Below, piece by piece: positions 20,656 to 29,760 of a stretch of DNA of 64,000 bases. Made by a program: the position numbers and the translations under genes. The notes under the pieces are model-generated. The model saw only the letters and a program-made list of their open reading frames with translations. It had not been told where the DNA came from and did not search any database. The DNA is from Methylobacillus gramineus (GTDB lineage Bacteria > Pseudomonadota > Gammaproteobacteria > Burkholderiales > Methylophilaceae): assembly GCF_020532675.1 (NCBI RefSeq), contig NZ_JAJAVE010000003.1, positions 741,616 to 805,615 on the forward strand. The letters run 5' to 3'. Each line of letters begins with the position of its first letter. Positions within the stretch are counted from its first letter, which is position 1.

Positions 20656-22515
20656 CTACTTGGTTAATCTTTTCTCAATTGCGGCGGTAATGCCGTCTGC
20701 GGTAAGACCGCATTCTGCCAGCATGGTTTCATGCACGCCATGCTCAATAAATTCATCGGGCAAACCAAGGCAGAGGGTGGCTGTATTCAGCTCAAATTCC
20801 TGTAAGGCTTCCATGATCGCTGCCCCTGCGCCACCCATGATGGCATTTTCTTCAATGGTGACGATAAGCTCATGAGAGCTTGCCAATTGCGCCACCAGTG
20901 CTTTATCCAGAGGTTTGACAAATCGCATGTTGGCGACAGTTGCATCCAGTTGCTCTGCTGCCTGCAGCGCAGGAGTCAACATGCTACCAAAAGCCAAGAT
21001 AGCGACTTTGCTACCTTGCCTGCGGATTTCTCCCTTGCCGATTGCAAGAGTCTGCATGGTTTCGGAGATGACTGCGCCAGGCCCGCTGCCGCGTGGATAG
21101 CGCACGGCAGACGGTCCATCATGACGGTAAGCCGTATATAGCATTTGCCGGCATTCGTTTTCGTCGCTAGGCGTCATGATAATGATATTGGGGATGCAAC
21201 GCAGATAACTCAAGTCAAAACTGCCTGCATGCGTGGGGCCATCTGCCCCAACCAAACCAGCGCGGTCGATAGCAAACATCACCGGCAGATTTTGCAGGGC
21301 GATATCGTGAATAAACTGGTCGTAAGCACGCTGCAAGAACGTCGAGTAAATCGCGACTACGGGTTTTAGCCCATCACAGGCCATACCAGCTGCAAATGTG
21401 AGTGCGTGCTGCTCGGCAATACCTACATCATAGAAACGTTCAGGAAACTGTTCAGCAAAGGCATTGAGACCGGAGCCATCGCACATGGCTGGCGTAATGC
21501 CAATCAGGCGCTGGTCTTCAGCGGCCATGTCCACCAACCAGTCGCTAAATACCTGGGTGTAGGTTTTGTTGCCGCTATTGGCGATAGAGCGACCATTGCT
21601 GGGGTCAAATTTTCCAACCCCATGATACTTGCCAGGATTGTCTTCCGCAGGCTGGTAGCCATGGCCTTTTTGAGTGGCAATATGCAGGAACTGCGGGCCC
21701 TTGAGTTCCCGGATGTTTTTCAGCGTCGTAATCAACACATCAATATCATGTCCATCAATGGGGCCGATATAGTTGAACCCGAACTCCTCAAACAGAGTGC
21801 CTGGTGTCATCATGCCTTTGACATGTTCTTCCGCACGCTTGGCAAATTCCCGCATTGGAGGCACTACACCCAGGACTTTTTCACCGGAGCGACGCATCGT
21901 GGTGTAAAGGCGGCCAGATAGCAGTTTGGCGAAATAATTGGTGAGTGCGCCTACATTGGGTGAAATTGACATGTCATTGTCATTGAGGATCACCAGGAGG
22001 TTGGTATCCATGGCACCTGCATTATTCAATGCTTCAAATGCCATGCCAGCTGTCATGGCACCATCGCCTATCACCGCGATAGAGCGGCGATCTGAGCCAG
22101 TTTTCTGGGCCGCCACCGCCATGCCGAGTGCCGCAGAGATAGACGTGCTCGAGTGGCCGGTACCAAAGGTATCGTATTCACTTTCAGTGCGTCGTGGAAA
22201 GCCGGCGATGCCTTGTGGTTTTCGCAGTCCTTCCATGGCAGCACGACGTCCTGTGAGTATTTTGTGCGGATAGGTCTGGTGCCCGACATCCCATACCACC
22301 CGGTCGTCGGGGGTGTTAAAGACATAATGCAGGGCGATGGTGAGTTCGACCACGCCCAGGTTGGAGGAGAGGTGTCCGCCGGTCTGGGCCACACTGTTAA
22401 TCAAAAACTGACGTAGCTGCTGGGCCAATGCCGGTAACTGTTTGCGATCAAGCTTACGTAGATGCTCTGGTGAGTTAATGCTTTCTAGCAGTTCGTACAT
22501 ATCAGGTCCGCTCAA
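20656..22515 (-). CDS. dxs: 1-deoxy-D-xylulose-5-phosphate synthase
   Basis: Thiamine-dependent condensation of pyruvate and glyceraldehyde 3-phosphate, feeding isoprenoids, thiamine and pyridoxal phosphate. The 619-residue protein has the ThDP motif [18 protein letters not shown] near residue 150, [19 protein letters not shown] at the N-terminus and the transketolase middle and C-terminal domains ([15 protein letters not shown]). Length is typical. Its ATG overlaps the ispA stop (ATGA). With ispA and xseB it forms the common proteobacterial xseB-ispA-dxs operon. Confidence 0.97.
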   Translation of the reverse strand: MSGPDMYELLESINSPEHLRKLDRKQLPALAQQLRQFLINSVAQTGGHLSSNLGVVELTIALHYVFNTPDDRVVWDVGHQTYPHKILTGRRAAMEGLRKPQGIAGFPRRTESEYDTFGTGHSSTSISAALGMAVAAQKTGSDRRSIAVIGDGAMTAGMAFEALNNAGAMDTNLLVILNDNDMSISPNVGALTNYFAKLLSGRLYTTMRRSGEKVLGVVPPMREFAKRAEEHVKGMMTPGTLFEEFGFNYIGPIDGHDIDVLITTLKNIRELKGPQFLHIATQKGHGYQPAEDNPGKYHGVGKFDPSNGRSIANSGNKTYTQVFSDWLVDMAAEDQRLIGITPAMCDGSGLNAFAEQFPERFYDVGIAEQHALTFAAGMACDGLKPVVAIYSTFLQRAYDQFIHDIALQNLPVMFAIDRAGLVGADGPTHAGSFDLSYLRCIPNIIIMTPSDENECRQMLYTAYRHDGPSAVRYPRGSGPGAVISETMQTLAIGKGEIRRQGSKVAILAFGSMLTPALQAAEQLDATVANMRFVKPLDKALVAQLASSHELIVTIEENAIMGGAGAAIMEALQEFELNTATLCLGLPDEFIEHGVHETMLAECGLTADGITAAIEKRLTK

Positions 22516-23402
22516 AAGCTACGTTGGGTAATGAATTGCGCCAATTGATGGAGGCGTGTAGCGTCCTCACCATAGCTTGCCAGTGGCGTCAGGGCATTTT
22601 CCAGCAGCTCCTGCGCCAGCTGTTTGGCGCGGTCTATGCCCAGAATCGTGACATAGGTTGGCTTATTACTTTCGGCATCTTTGCCTGCAGTCTTGCCCAG
22701 GGTTTCGCTATCTGCTTCTGCATCAAGGATATCATCTACCACCTGGAACGCGAGGCCTATGGATTGCGCATAATGGTCTATGGCATTGATGCGCTCCGCG
22801 TCTACATCATCAGCACAGTATGCACCCAGCAAAGCAGCAGCACGAATCAAAGCACCGGTTTTATGGATATGCATGTATTCCAGTTCTGACTGATCCAGCT
22901 CCTTGCCTACACTGGCGAGGTCTATCGCCTGACCACCAGCCATGCCGCGTGAGCCGCTGGCAATTGCTAGCAAATTGAGCATTTCCAGCTGGCGATTTGC
23001 ATGTGTGCAAAGCTGTGGTGTTGCCAGTGACTGGAAGGCCAGCGTTTGCAGGGCATCTCCCACCAGTAATGCGGTGGCATCGTCATATTGCTTGTGACAG
23101 GAAGGTTTGCCGCGTCGCAGATCATCGTCATCCATGCAGGGCATGTCATCGTGTACCAGCGAATAGGCATGGATCAACTCAACAGCGGAGGCGGCGATAT
23201 CCACTTTTTCTTTGGGCGCACCACACAGCTCACCTGCCGCATGGGCAAGCAGGGCGCGCACACGTTTGCCGCCACCCAATACTGCATAACGCATGGCTTC
23301 ATGCAGTTTTTGTGGTGCAATGTCGGCAGGGGGTAACAGGGTATCCAGCACTTGCTCCATGCGCTGTTGCGTATGGCGAGCCCAACTTTGAAAATCAGTC
23401 AT
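22512..23402 (-). CDS. ispA: Farnesyl diphosphate synthase
   Basis: Condenses dimethylallyl and isopentenyl diphosphates to farnesyl diphosphate, the precursor of ubiquinone side chains and undecaprenyl phosphate. Both aspartate-rich motifs are present: [14 protein letters not shown] (first) and FQVVDDILD (second). The 296 residues match the bacterial type. Overlaps both neighbours by four bases (ATGA), so the three genes are tightly coupled. Confidence 0.96.
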   Translation of the reverse strand: MTDFQSWARHTQQRMEQVLDTLLPPADIAPQKLHEAMRYAVLGGGKRVRALLAHAAGELCGAPKEKVDIAASAVELIHAYSLVHDDMPCMDDDDLRRGKPSCHKQYDDATALLVGDALQTLAFQSLATPQLCTHANRQLEMLNLLAIASGSRGMAGGQAIDLASVGKELDQSELEYMHIHKTGALIRAAALLGAYCADDVDAERINAIDHYAQSIGLAFQVVDDILDAEADSETLGKTAGKDAESNKPTYVTILGIDRAKQLAQELLENALTPLASYGEDATRLHQLAQFITQRSF

Positions 23403-23653
23403 TTAGTATCGGTATAGGGTTGTAGCTGGTTGGATTCATTCAGTATTCGTACTTGCTGTTCAACGTCAGCCAGTGATTTCTGGCAGTGCTGCAGCAGTTC
23501 CGAGCCACGCTTATAGGCTGTCAGCGATTGCTCAAGTGGCAATTGGCCTGACTCAATTTGTCCAACGATGCTCTCGAGTTCAGCCATTGCTTCTTCAAAA
23601 CTCAAGGTATCAAACATGCTGGCTTGTTGTTCCGTTTTTGCTTTTTTACTCAT
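23399..23653 (-). CDS. xseB: Exodeoxyribonuclease VII small subunit
   Basis: Small helical subunit that coats the long helices of XseA. The 84-residue protein carries the family core FEEAMAELESIVGQIESGQLPLEQSLTAYKRG (residues about 18-50) and ends in a coiled coil. The ATG at 23653 (MSKKAKTEQQ) is preferred to the GTG at 23665 because it gives the normal length. It is the first gene of the xseB-ispA-dxs operon, and xseA is not nearby. Confidence 0.93.
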   Translation of the reverse strand: MSKKAKTEQQASMFDTLSFEEAMAELESIVGQIESGQLPLEQSLTAYKRGSELLQHCQKSLADVEQQVRILNESNQLQPYTDTK

Positions 23654-23780
23654 GAAACCAATCACTGAAGGGGCGGAACCGTAGCAAAATCATGATGTTT
23701 GGTCAAATGCTGGTGTCCAGTAATGGATGAAAAATTGCCACCATTTTACGCCTAACAGCCCGGAGAGACCATGATTAAGT

Positions 23781-24446
23781 TCATGGTTGCTGTAATAGCT
23801 TTGCTTGCAGGAAATTGCGGATGTCATTGATTTCTTCCATACAGACTGAGTGTGGCATTGGGTACTCATGCAAATCAAGCGTATAGCCTTGCGCTTGCAG
23901 GAGCCCGGCTGAAGCTTGATATCTATCCAGGGTAATGACGTTATCCAGCGTGCCGTGCGCCATGAAAATAGGCAGCGCCTGGTTGGCGAGGCTGCGTTCT
24001 GTCCCCAGCAATTCGCTCAGTGGTAGATACGTGGAAAGTGCCAGTACAGCGGCAAGCGGCTCTGGATATCGCAGGGCGGTATGCAAAGCAATCGCGCCAC
24101 CCTGGGAAAACCCCGCCAGTACGATGTGCTGGCAAGGAATACCTCGCTGCACCTCATTGGCAATTAACGCTTCAATCTGCTTCTGTGTGGCCGCAATCCC
24201 TTCTGCATCCTGCTGGTAGCTGGCATCAAAACCATAAATATCGTACCAGGCAGGCATTGCGTAACCGTTGTTGACAGTGACTGGGCGTACTGGTGCATGC
24301 GGCAGGATAAAGCGCGTATTAGGCAAGGCAAGCTCGTGCACGACCGGCACAAAGTCCTGACCATCGGCACCTAAGCCATGCAGCCAGATAACACTGTGCT
24401 GGATAGGATCTTCTGGAGAAATCTCAATAAAATCTAGTAATTGCAT
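23781..24446 (-). CDS. Carboxylesterase, phospholipase/carboxylesterase family
   Basis: Alpha/beta hydrolase of about 221 residues that cleaves short-chain esters, like Pseudomonas carboxylesterase II and acyl-protein thioesterases. The oxyanion region is IWLHGLGADGQDF, the nucleophile elbow LAGFSQGGAIAL, the acid GTLDNVITLD and the histidine in YPMPHSVCMEE, so the triad is complete. The frame is open upstream to 24503, but homology starts at MQLLDFIEISPED, hence 24446. Natural substrate is unknown. It stands alone, with no operon partners. Confidence 0.85.
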   Translation of the reverse strand: MQLLDFIEISPEDPIQHSVIWLHGLGADGQDFVPVVHELALPNTRFILPHAPVRPVTVNNGYAMPAWYDIYGFDASYQQDAEGIAATQKQIEALIANEVQRGIPCQHIVLAGFSQGGAIALHTALRYPEPLAAVLALSTYLPLSELLGTERSLANQALPIFMAHGTLDNVITLDRYQASAGLLQAQGYTLDLHEYPMPHSVCMEEINDIRNFLQAKLLQQP

Positions 24447-24824
24447 GATGCGGGATCGTGATGGGGAGTCTGCTATTTTGCCATGATGTGCTTGGCGGGA
24501 CATGCATGATATTGTCCTGAATCATAAGGTTTGTTCAGAATGAAGTTATTTTTGGATAAATCTGCTGCGGTTTTTTTAATTAGGTGATTGATTTTTTAAG
24601 TTGTATTGTTTTTTTGTGCTTAGCACAATTAAGGTTTTCTATAGCCTCTGATTTTCCAAAACAATTCATCCGGGATTGCAATGTTGTGCCTGTTTTTAAT
24701 TGCTTGATGGCGGTGTATTTGAATCAGTTGTCATAGCAGATATGATGTGAAACGGATTGCGTATTGCAACAGTTACTTAGAACAACGGGACGGATCAATT
24801 TTGAAGTGCAAGCAAGGAGGGTGA
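24447..24824. other. AT-rich divergent intergenic region
   Basis: A 378-base gap between the esterase and the phosphodiesterase-like gene. It holds T-rich tracts, a 7-bp-arm palindrome (TTGTGCT-T-AGCACAA, 24614-24628) and a candidate promoter at 24719-24746. No ORF or structured RNA is evident. Confidence 0.5.
24719..24746 (+). promoter_or_regulatory. Candidate sigma-70 promoter of the phosphodiesterase-like gene
   Basis: TTGAAT at 24719-24724 and TATGAT at 24741-24746 with a 16-base spacer; the -10 matches five of six positions. The start site would lie about 70 bases before the ATG, which has the strong Shine-Dalgarno AAGGAGGGTG. Confidence 0.4.
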
Positions 24825-25589
24825 ATGAACGTCACGGTGCTCGGCTGTAGCGGTGGAATAGGTCAGGGCTTACGCACAACGGCCTTGTTGCTGGATGACG
24901 ATATATTGATCGATGCGGGCACGGGCGTTGGCGATTTGTCGCTGGCGCAGTTGGTGGCGATAGATCACGTGTTCCTCACCCATTCGCATCTGGATCATAT
25001 TGCCTGTCTGCCTTTTCTGCTGGACAGCGTTATGGGCAAGCGTGCGGCCCCGGTGACGGTATATGCTCTGCCTGAAACGATAGACGTATTAAAAGCGCAT
25101 ATCTTCAATTGGAAAATCTGGCCAGATTTCAACCAAATTCCAGACCAGGAACAGCCATTTCTTCAATATCGCCCTTTATCCCTGGGGCAAACGTTCACAT
25201 TGAATCAGCGCATGATCACTGCCTTGCCAGCCCATCATTCCGTGCCTGCTGTGGGTTATCTGCTGGATAGCGGAGTAGGCAGTCTGGCATTCAGTGGCGA
25301 CACTACCAGTTGTGATGCATTCTGGCAGCAACTGAATCAGGTTAAAAACCTTGCCCATCTAGTGATAGAAACCTCTTTCAGCAATGCAGAGATTGCGCTG
25401 GCGCAAGTGTCCAGACACTTATGTCCTTCTTTATTGCTGGAAGGGCTGAATCAACTGCAAAGCAAACCGCAGGTGCATATTACCCATCTGAAACCTGGTG
25501 AGAGCGAAAGCATCATGCAGGAAATTAACGCTTATCGTCACGCCTTGAACCCGAGCCAATTGTGGCACGGGCAGATTATTACTCTTTAA
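24825..25589 (+). CDS. Metallo-beta-lactamase-fold hydrolase, class II cyclic-nucleotide phosphodiesterase-like
   Basis: A 254-residue metallo-beta-lactamase fold protein. The metal site begins THSHLDHIACLPFLLDS (H53, H55, D57, H58), which resembles the HxHLDH signature of class II cAMP phosphodiesterases; later ligands are the His pair in LPAHHSVPAVGY, FSGDTTSCD and VHITHLKPGE. RNase Z is the main alternative, but the short length and lack of an exosite fit less well. The 28-base gap to a cyclic-nucleotide-binding protein supports a role in hydrolysing a cyclic nucleotide (inference). No signal peptide, so probably cytoplasmic. Confidence 0.75.
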   Translation: MNVTVLGCSGGIGQGLRTTALLLDDDILIDAGTGVGDLSLAQLVAIDHVFLTHSHLDHIACLPFLLDSVMGKRAAPVTVYALPETIDVLKAHIFNWKIWPDFNQIPDQEQPFLQYRPLSLGQTFTLNQRMITALPAHHSVPAVGYLLDSGVGSLAFSGDTTSCDAFWQQLNQVKNLAHLVIETSFSNAEIALAQVSRHLCPSLLLEGLNQLQSKPQVHITHLKPGESESIMQEINAYRHALNPSQLWHGQIITL

Positions 25590-25617
25590 ATCCCGCAATC
25601 ATTCATTCGGCACACCA

Positions 25618-26688
25618 ATGGACAACCTGGAATCATTCCTACTGCAACTTGAACCGATACTGGCCCTTTCCCCTAGACGCTTGAAAGAGCTGGCGGGCCT
25701 GTGCTTTATCGAACGGGTAAATCAGGATATTGATCCCTTACGCATGAATGTCTTGAAAAGTGCACAAGTGCTGTATTTACTCAAGGGTGATATCGGCTTG
25801 CGCTATGTGGACGGTAGCAAGAAAATATTACGTGGTGGTAGCGAAGCGGCCAAATACCCTGTGGGTTCTGGTTCGTTGCCTGTGCAGGACACGATCGCCC
25901 TGACTGAAATCCAGATAGTACGGATAGATACCGACCTGCTGGATATCATGATGACCTGGGACCAGTTGGCCGGATACGAGAATACGGCACCCCCTGCATT
26001 GGCGGCAGTGAGTCATGACAGTGGCAAATGGATGAAGGACACCGAGGTGTTCAGTGTCAGCAAGTTGCAGAACGGTCTATTCAGCCGTCTACCGCCCGCC
26101 CATATTGAAGAAATGTTTCGCCGCATGGAACCCATGCCGGTCAGGGCCGGGCAGGTCATTATCCGTCAGGGCGAAGAGGGCGATTATTACTACCTGATAG
26201 AAAATGGTATGGCCTTGGTCAGCAGGCGACCAGTGCCTAGTCAACCGGATATGCTGATTGCGCAATTGGAAGCAGGCTCTGCCTTTGGTGAGGAGGCGCT
26301 GGTTTCAAATAACCGGCGTAATGCGACAGTGTCGATGAAAACTGATGGCATGTTACTACGACTTAGTAAGCAAGATTTCATAGAGTTATTGCAGGAGCCC
26401 CTGCTGACGAAGGTTTCGGTACCCGAGGCAGAGTACATGGTGAAAGATGGAGCTGTATGGCTGGATGTGAGATTGCCCACTGAGTATGACTACCAACATT
26501 TACCCGGAGCCATTAATGCACCATTACATGAGTTGCGGAATTTGGTGGGGAAATTAAATAAAGCCATTCCTTATATTGCGTATTGCCACACAGGTCGGCG
26601 TAGTTCAGCCGCGGCCATTATCTTGCTAGGGTATGGATTTAATGTCCGAATATTAAATAAGAGCTTGGGTGCGGTACACATCACTTAA
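25618..26688 (+). CDS. Cyclic nucleotide-binding and rhodanese domain protein
   Basis: A 356-residue soluble protein with three parts: a degenerate cyclic-nucleotide-binding domain (about residues 10-120), a second, intact one (about 155-262) and a C-terminal rhodanese domain (about 265-345). The phosphate-binding cassette reads FGEEALVSNNRRNATV with E225 and R234 in the canonical places. The rhodanese loop is CHTGRRS with catalytic C323. There is no DNA-binding domain, so it is not a Crp-type regulator. It may sense a cyclic nucleotide and move sulfur or control another process; the target is unknown. Forms a two-gene unit with the phosphodiesterase-like gene. Confidence 0.82.
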   Translation: MDNLESFLLQLEPILALSPRRLKELAGLCFIERVNQDIDPLRMNVLKSAQVLYLLKGDIGLRYVDGSKKILRGGSEAAKYPVGSGSLPVQDTIALTEIQIVRIDTDLLDIMMTWDQLAGYENTAPPALAAVSHDSGKWMKDTEVFSVSKLQNGLFSRLPPAHIEEMFRRMEPMPVRAGQVIIRQGEEGDYYYLIENGMALVSRRPVPSQPDMLIAQLEAGSAFGEEALVSNNRRNATVSMKTDGMLLRLSKQDFIELLQEPLLTKVSVPEAEYMVKDGAVWLDVRLPTEYDYQHLPGAINAPLHELRNLVGKLNKAIPYIAYCHTGRRSSAAAIILLGYGFNVRILNKSLGAVHIT

Positions 26689-26719
26689 ACTTTTCGAACA
26701 TTTTATATGGTTAAAATAA

Positions 26720-26737
26720 AACCCGCCGAAGCGGGTT
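26720..26737. terminator. Short stem-loop terminator
   Basis: AACCCGC-CGAA-GCGGGTT stem with a tetraloop between the converging cyclic-nucleotide-binding gene and the pilin gene; T-rich on the minus side and TTAATTTT on the plus side. Confidence 0.7.
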
Positions 26738-26789
26738 AATTTTCGAAGTATATTTTTTATGTAAAGCCTTGAAAGTGCTTTATTTGAAG

Positions 26790-27203
26790 TTACTTACAAA
26801 AACTTGCTGCAAGGCATGTTCCAGTTTGAGCCCAAGTAATATTTGAACCATTGATCGTTGGGGTAAGAACAGAAGTGTAGCCGCCGGCTGCTGTAGATCC
26901 TGTGCCTGTAATTACGCCATCTGTTGTTGTTAGAGATGCAACATTAGCAGTTGCTGCGGGAGCAGCCTCTACACCCAATGCACCATTTGAACAACCAGTA
27001 GCTGTTCCTGGGTTTGCAGGATTGTCAGTAGCACATATGGATACTGATTGCTTAAATGTGTCACTAAGGGATAGAACTTCGCTAAATCTGGCTTTTTTTG
27101 TATAGTTTTGATAAGAAGGAATTGCTACTGCTGCCAAAATACCAATAATCGCAACGACGATCATCAGTTCGATTAATGTAAAACCTTGTTGTACTTTCTT
27201 CAT
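26790..27203 (-). CDS. pilA: Type IV major pilin (PilA/PilE family)
   Basis: Pilin subunit. The short leader MKKVQQG is cut before phenylalanine, and the mature chain starts [20 protein letters not shown] with Glu at +5, the prepilin peptidase signature. The 137-residue protein has a hydrophobic N-terminal helix, a variable body rich in T, A and G, and a C-terminal cysteine pair ([10 protein letters not shown]) that would form the D-loop. It is small but within the range of group IVa pilins. AAGGGGA precedes the ATG and a sigma-54 site lies upstream at 27269-27283. It stands apart from pilBC and pilTU. Confidence 0.93.
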   Translation of the reverse strand: MKKVQQGFTLIELMIVVAIIGILAAVAIPSYQNYTKKARFSEVLSLSDTFKQSVSICATDNPANPGTATGCSNGALGVEAAPAATANVASLTTTDGVITGTGSTAAGGYTSVLTPTINGSNITWAQTGTCLAASFCK

Positions 27204-27268
27204 TTGAATCCCCTTGGAGTAAGTGTCAGTGGTTGCAGTATCAATGGGTACTGCATGTTAAACATATG

Positions 27269-27283
27269 GCAATGAGTGTGCCA
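27269..27283 (-). promoter_or_regulatory. Sigma-54 promoter of the pilin gene
   Basis: On the minus strand the site reads TGGCACACTCATTGC, which fits TGGCAC-N5-TTGC with GG and GC at the right spacing. The start would fall near 27257, giving a leader of about 54 bases. In Pseudomonas pilA is driven by sigma-54 with PilSR, so an equivalent activator is expected; none is in the window. Confidence 0.85.
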
Positions 27284-27336
27284 ACTGAGATGTGTTTTTG
27301 TTATTGATTGAATTTAAAAGGTTTTTGTGAGGGCGA

Positions 27337-27363
27337 TAAAAAAAGCGGTGCTTCAAGCACCGC
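27337..27363 (-). terminator. Intrinsic terminator of the YVTN-mxaD unit
   Basis: GCGGTGC-TTCAA-GCACCGC stem with A/T flanks on both sides (T tract at 27338-27344 when read on the minus strand). It separates the mxaD-like transcript from the pilin promoter downstream. Confidence 0.88.
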
Positions 27364-27417
27364 TTTTTTATTGCATAAGACTGACAAAATTTGTCAGTCT
27401 GTGACAAGGCAAGTCGC

Positions 27418-27951
27418 TTATTTGGCTTCAGCAACCTTCTTCAGGTTGGCCAGGCCCGCGTCATAAACGCCATTCACTGCATCCAGCGCGGACTTGTCAT
27501 CCTGACCTGGAGGGATAGGTGGGTTAAGCTTGTACACACGGTAGAAGCGGCCCATCCATTTAACTTCTGCTTTGCCGCCATCCACGGCTTTGACAGAGAT
27601 GGTGGAGTAGTAATCAGCGACTGGCAGTACACCTTCTACAATACCGTACTTTAGTTGTTTGCTGTCTTCATCCAGGCTTTTCAGGTTTTCCAGCAGGGTG
27701 CCGCCGCCTTTGAGGGTCAGGAGGCGCAGGGTTTCTTCTTCGCCTGCCTCATTTTTCTTGGTTTCCAGTTTTGTGCTTTCAACGGCAGGATGCCATTTTT
27801 GCCAATTGCCGAAATCCTTCACCAGGGCCCAGACTTTATCAGGGCTGGCATCGATAATGACAGTTTTTTCAACCTTTTGCGGGGATGGGCCGTGAGCGGC
27901 AGCAGTCAGCGGCAGCATGCCGATAGCCAGCAGGGCGAGTAATTTCTTCAT
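27418..27951 (-). CDS. MxaD-like periplasmic SRPBCC-fold protein
   Basis: A 177-residue exported protein: signal peptide about residues 1-19 (LPLTAAAHG), then one START/SRPBCC ligand-binding fold, recognisable from KTVIIDASPDKVWALVKDFGNWQKWHPAV. The mature N-terminus HGPSPQKVEKTV and the overall shape resemble MxaD, the periplasmic protein that aids electron transfer from methanol dehydrogenase to cytochrome cL in Methylobacterium. No other mxa or xox genes are in the window, so the methylotrophy role is inferred. It lies 53 bases downstream of a YVTN propeller gene and shares its promoter. Confidence 0.75.
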   Translation of the reverse strand: MKKLLALLAIGMLPLTAAAHGPSPQKVEKTVIIDASPDKVWALVKDFGNWQKWHPAVESTKLETKKNEAGEEETLRLLTLKGGGTLLENLKSLDEDSKQLKYGIVEGVLPVADYYSTISVKAVDGGKAEVKWMGRFYRVYKLNPPIPPGQDDKSALDAVNGVYDAGLANLKKVAEAK

Positions 27952-28004
27952 CTATAGTTCTCCATGTATTTAGCTAAAAAGTGGAACTGCTATGCAGATC
28001 CTGA

Positions 28005-28961
28005 TCAATGTGACGTCTTGAGTATAAACTGACCGAAAGCCCGGCTTTGCTTGCCTGTCGGGATGTTTTCGATACGCTTATTGCTGCTGGCGTCTATCAC
28101 TGAAACCGAGTTGTCGAACCAGTTGGCGACATAAATTCTGTTGGTGGCAGCATCATAGTTGATGCCCTCCGGGAAGCCGCCTACACGCACCTTGGCGATT
28201 TCCTTGTCTTCTGTCAGGCTGAGCACGGAAACCGTATCAGCCTGTGTATTGGTAACGTACGCATATTGGCTGTCTGGGCTGACAGTCACACAATATGGAT
28301 GCTCTCCTACCTTGATGGCACGGCTTTGGCCGCTAGCTGGGTCAATAATGGACAGGCTGTTTTCATACACATTGACCACATAAAGATGTTTGCCATCCGG
28401 CCCCAGGGTGACACCAAACGGGTGCGCGCCAGTGGCAATACGGCTTAATATCTTGAGGGAGGCAGTGTCTATCACTGCCAAATCATTGCTATCCCGGTTC
28501 GCCACGTAAAGCTTGCTGCCATCATGGCTGATGGTGATGCCGGCAGGGGCTTTGCCTATGCTGACTTCACGACGTTGCTGGGTGTCTGCAGTATTGATCA
28601 CCAATATGCGGTTGTCATTCCAGTCTGCCACATAAAGCGTGTTGCTATCCGGAGAAAGTGCAATGCCGACAGGGGAGCCTGGGATATCGATGGTATCAAT
28701 CACCTGATAGGTTTTGCTATCAATGACAGAGACAGAGTGACTATCCACATTGCTGATGAATACTTTCCCGAGTGTTGCCGATGTTGCGACCCCTACCGGG
28801 GATTTGCCGACGGGTATGGTGGCGATCACCTGATGATTGACGAGGTTAATGACTGAAACCGTATTGTCGCCCTGGTTGGTGATATATGCTTCATCGGCAA
28901 TGGCGCCGGACAGGCTGCAAGCAAACATGCTGCTAATGACGAAAATGATGAGTTGTTTCAC
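28005..28961 (-). CDS. Periplasmic YVTN beta-propeller repeat protein
   Basis: A 318-residue exported protein: signal peptide about residues 1-23, then seven or so repeats of roughly 42 residues of the form AYITNQGDNTVSVINLVNHQVIATIPVGKSPVG. Such YVTN repeats form a seven-bladed propeller and occur beside PQQ-dependent alcohol dehydrogenases in several methylotrophs. The frame is open to 29045, but the GTG at 28961 gives a clean signal peptide and lies downstream of the likely transcription start, so it is chosen. No catalytic residues are recognisable. Forms a unit with the MxaD-like gene. Confidence 0.82.
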   Translation of the reverse strand: MKQLIIFVISSMFACSLSGAIADEAYITNQGDNTVSVINLVNHQVIATIPVGKSPVGVATSATLGKVFISNVDSHSVSVIDSKTYQVIDTIDIPGSPVGIALSPDSNTLYVADWNDNRILVINTADTQQRREVSIGKAPAGITISHDGSKLYVANRDSNDLAVIDTASLKILSRIATGAHPFGVTLGPDGKHLYVVNVYENSLSIIDPASGQSRAIKVGEHPYCVTVSPDSQYAYVTNTQADTVSVLSLTEDKEIAKVRVGGFPEGINYDAATNRIYVANWFDNSVSVIDASSNKRIENIPTGKQSRAFGQFILKTSH

Positions 28962-29025
28962 TGGTAATCGGGGTTTTCTGTCAATGGTCTTTAAACGCAG
29001 CTGGGCTACGCTTGGTTGACTTGGC

Positions 29026-29055
29026 AGTATACGGGTGCGGTGCAAATAGCGTCAA
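29026..29055 (-). promoter_or_regulatory. Sigma-70 promoter of the YVTN-mxaD unit
   Basis: On the minus strand TTGACG (29055-29050) and TATACT (29031-29026) are 18 bases apart; each box matches five of six consensus positions. The start near 29019 is 58 bases before the GTG at 28961. Confidence 0.65.
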
Positions 29056-29167
29056 GGCAAGAGCAAGTGTCTGTTTTATCAGGATTGCCGGTTGCAATCG
29101 GGCGGTTATTCTTTCAATCTGGGTCGAAATATGGAAGAATTACGGCAAATTATAGAGGTATGTTGTC

Positions 29168-29698
29168 ATGATAGATCGCGATGGATATCGCCCGAATGTA
29201 GGCATTATTTTATGTAATGCCCGCAATCAGGTGTTTTGGGGTAAGCGCATCCGCGAACACTCTTGGCAGTTTCCACAGGGTGGGATCAAGCATGGTGAAA
29301 GCCCGGAGCAAGCCATGTACCGTGAGCTGATGGAAGAGGTTGGCCTGCGTCCTGAACATGTAAGGATTTTGGGAAGAACGCGGGATTGGTTGCGTTATGA
29401 GGTGCCTACGAATTGGATCAAGCGTGAATGGCGCGGAAGTTACAAGGGCCAAAAGCAAATATGGTTTTTGCTACGATTGGTCGGACGTGATAATGATGTG
29501 TCATTGCGTGCCACTGAGCATCCAGAGTTTGATGCCTGGCGCTGGAGTGATTACTGGGTGGCGATGGATAGCGTCATTGAGTTCAAGCGGGATGTATATC
29601 GCCTGGCACTCAAGGAGTTATCTCCTCACCTTGGAGAACGTCGCCGTCAACCCCGCCATCCTCTGCTAGAGCAGGTGGGTACGCCGATTATTCGTTAA
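29168..29698 (+). CDS. rppH: RNA pyrophosphohydrolase RppH
   Basis: Removes pyrophosphate from 5'-triphosphorylated mRNA, exposing it to RNase E or G. The 176-residue protein opens [17 protein letters not shown] and has the Nudix box [23 protein letters not shown] split here as GGIKHGES...ELMEEVGL around residues 38-60. The typical aromatic RppH signature SWQFPQGG is present. Length is normal. It is divergent from the YVTN unit and has its own terminator. Confidence 0.95.
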   Translation: MIDRDGYRPNVGIILCNARNQVFWGKRIREHSWQFPQGGIKHGESPEQAMYRELMEEVGLRPEHVRILGRTRDWLRYEVPTNWIKREWRGSYKGQKQIWFLLRLVGRDNDVSLRATEHPEFDAWRWSDYWVAMDSVIEFKRDVYRLALKELSPHLGERRRQPRHPLLEQVGTPIIR

Positions 29699-29728
29699 TC
29701 GTTTATTCTGTTTGGTTATATCTAAAAA

Positions 29729-29758
29729 CCGCCCCAGTGCACTCGGGGCGGTTTTTTT
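29729..29758. terminator. Bidirectional intrinsic terminator, rppH / psd
   Basis: CCGCCCC / GGGGCGG stem around a nine-base loop, preceded by five A and followed by seven T, between two converging genes. Confidence 0.9.
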
Positions 29759-29760
29759 AT

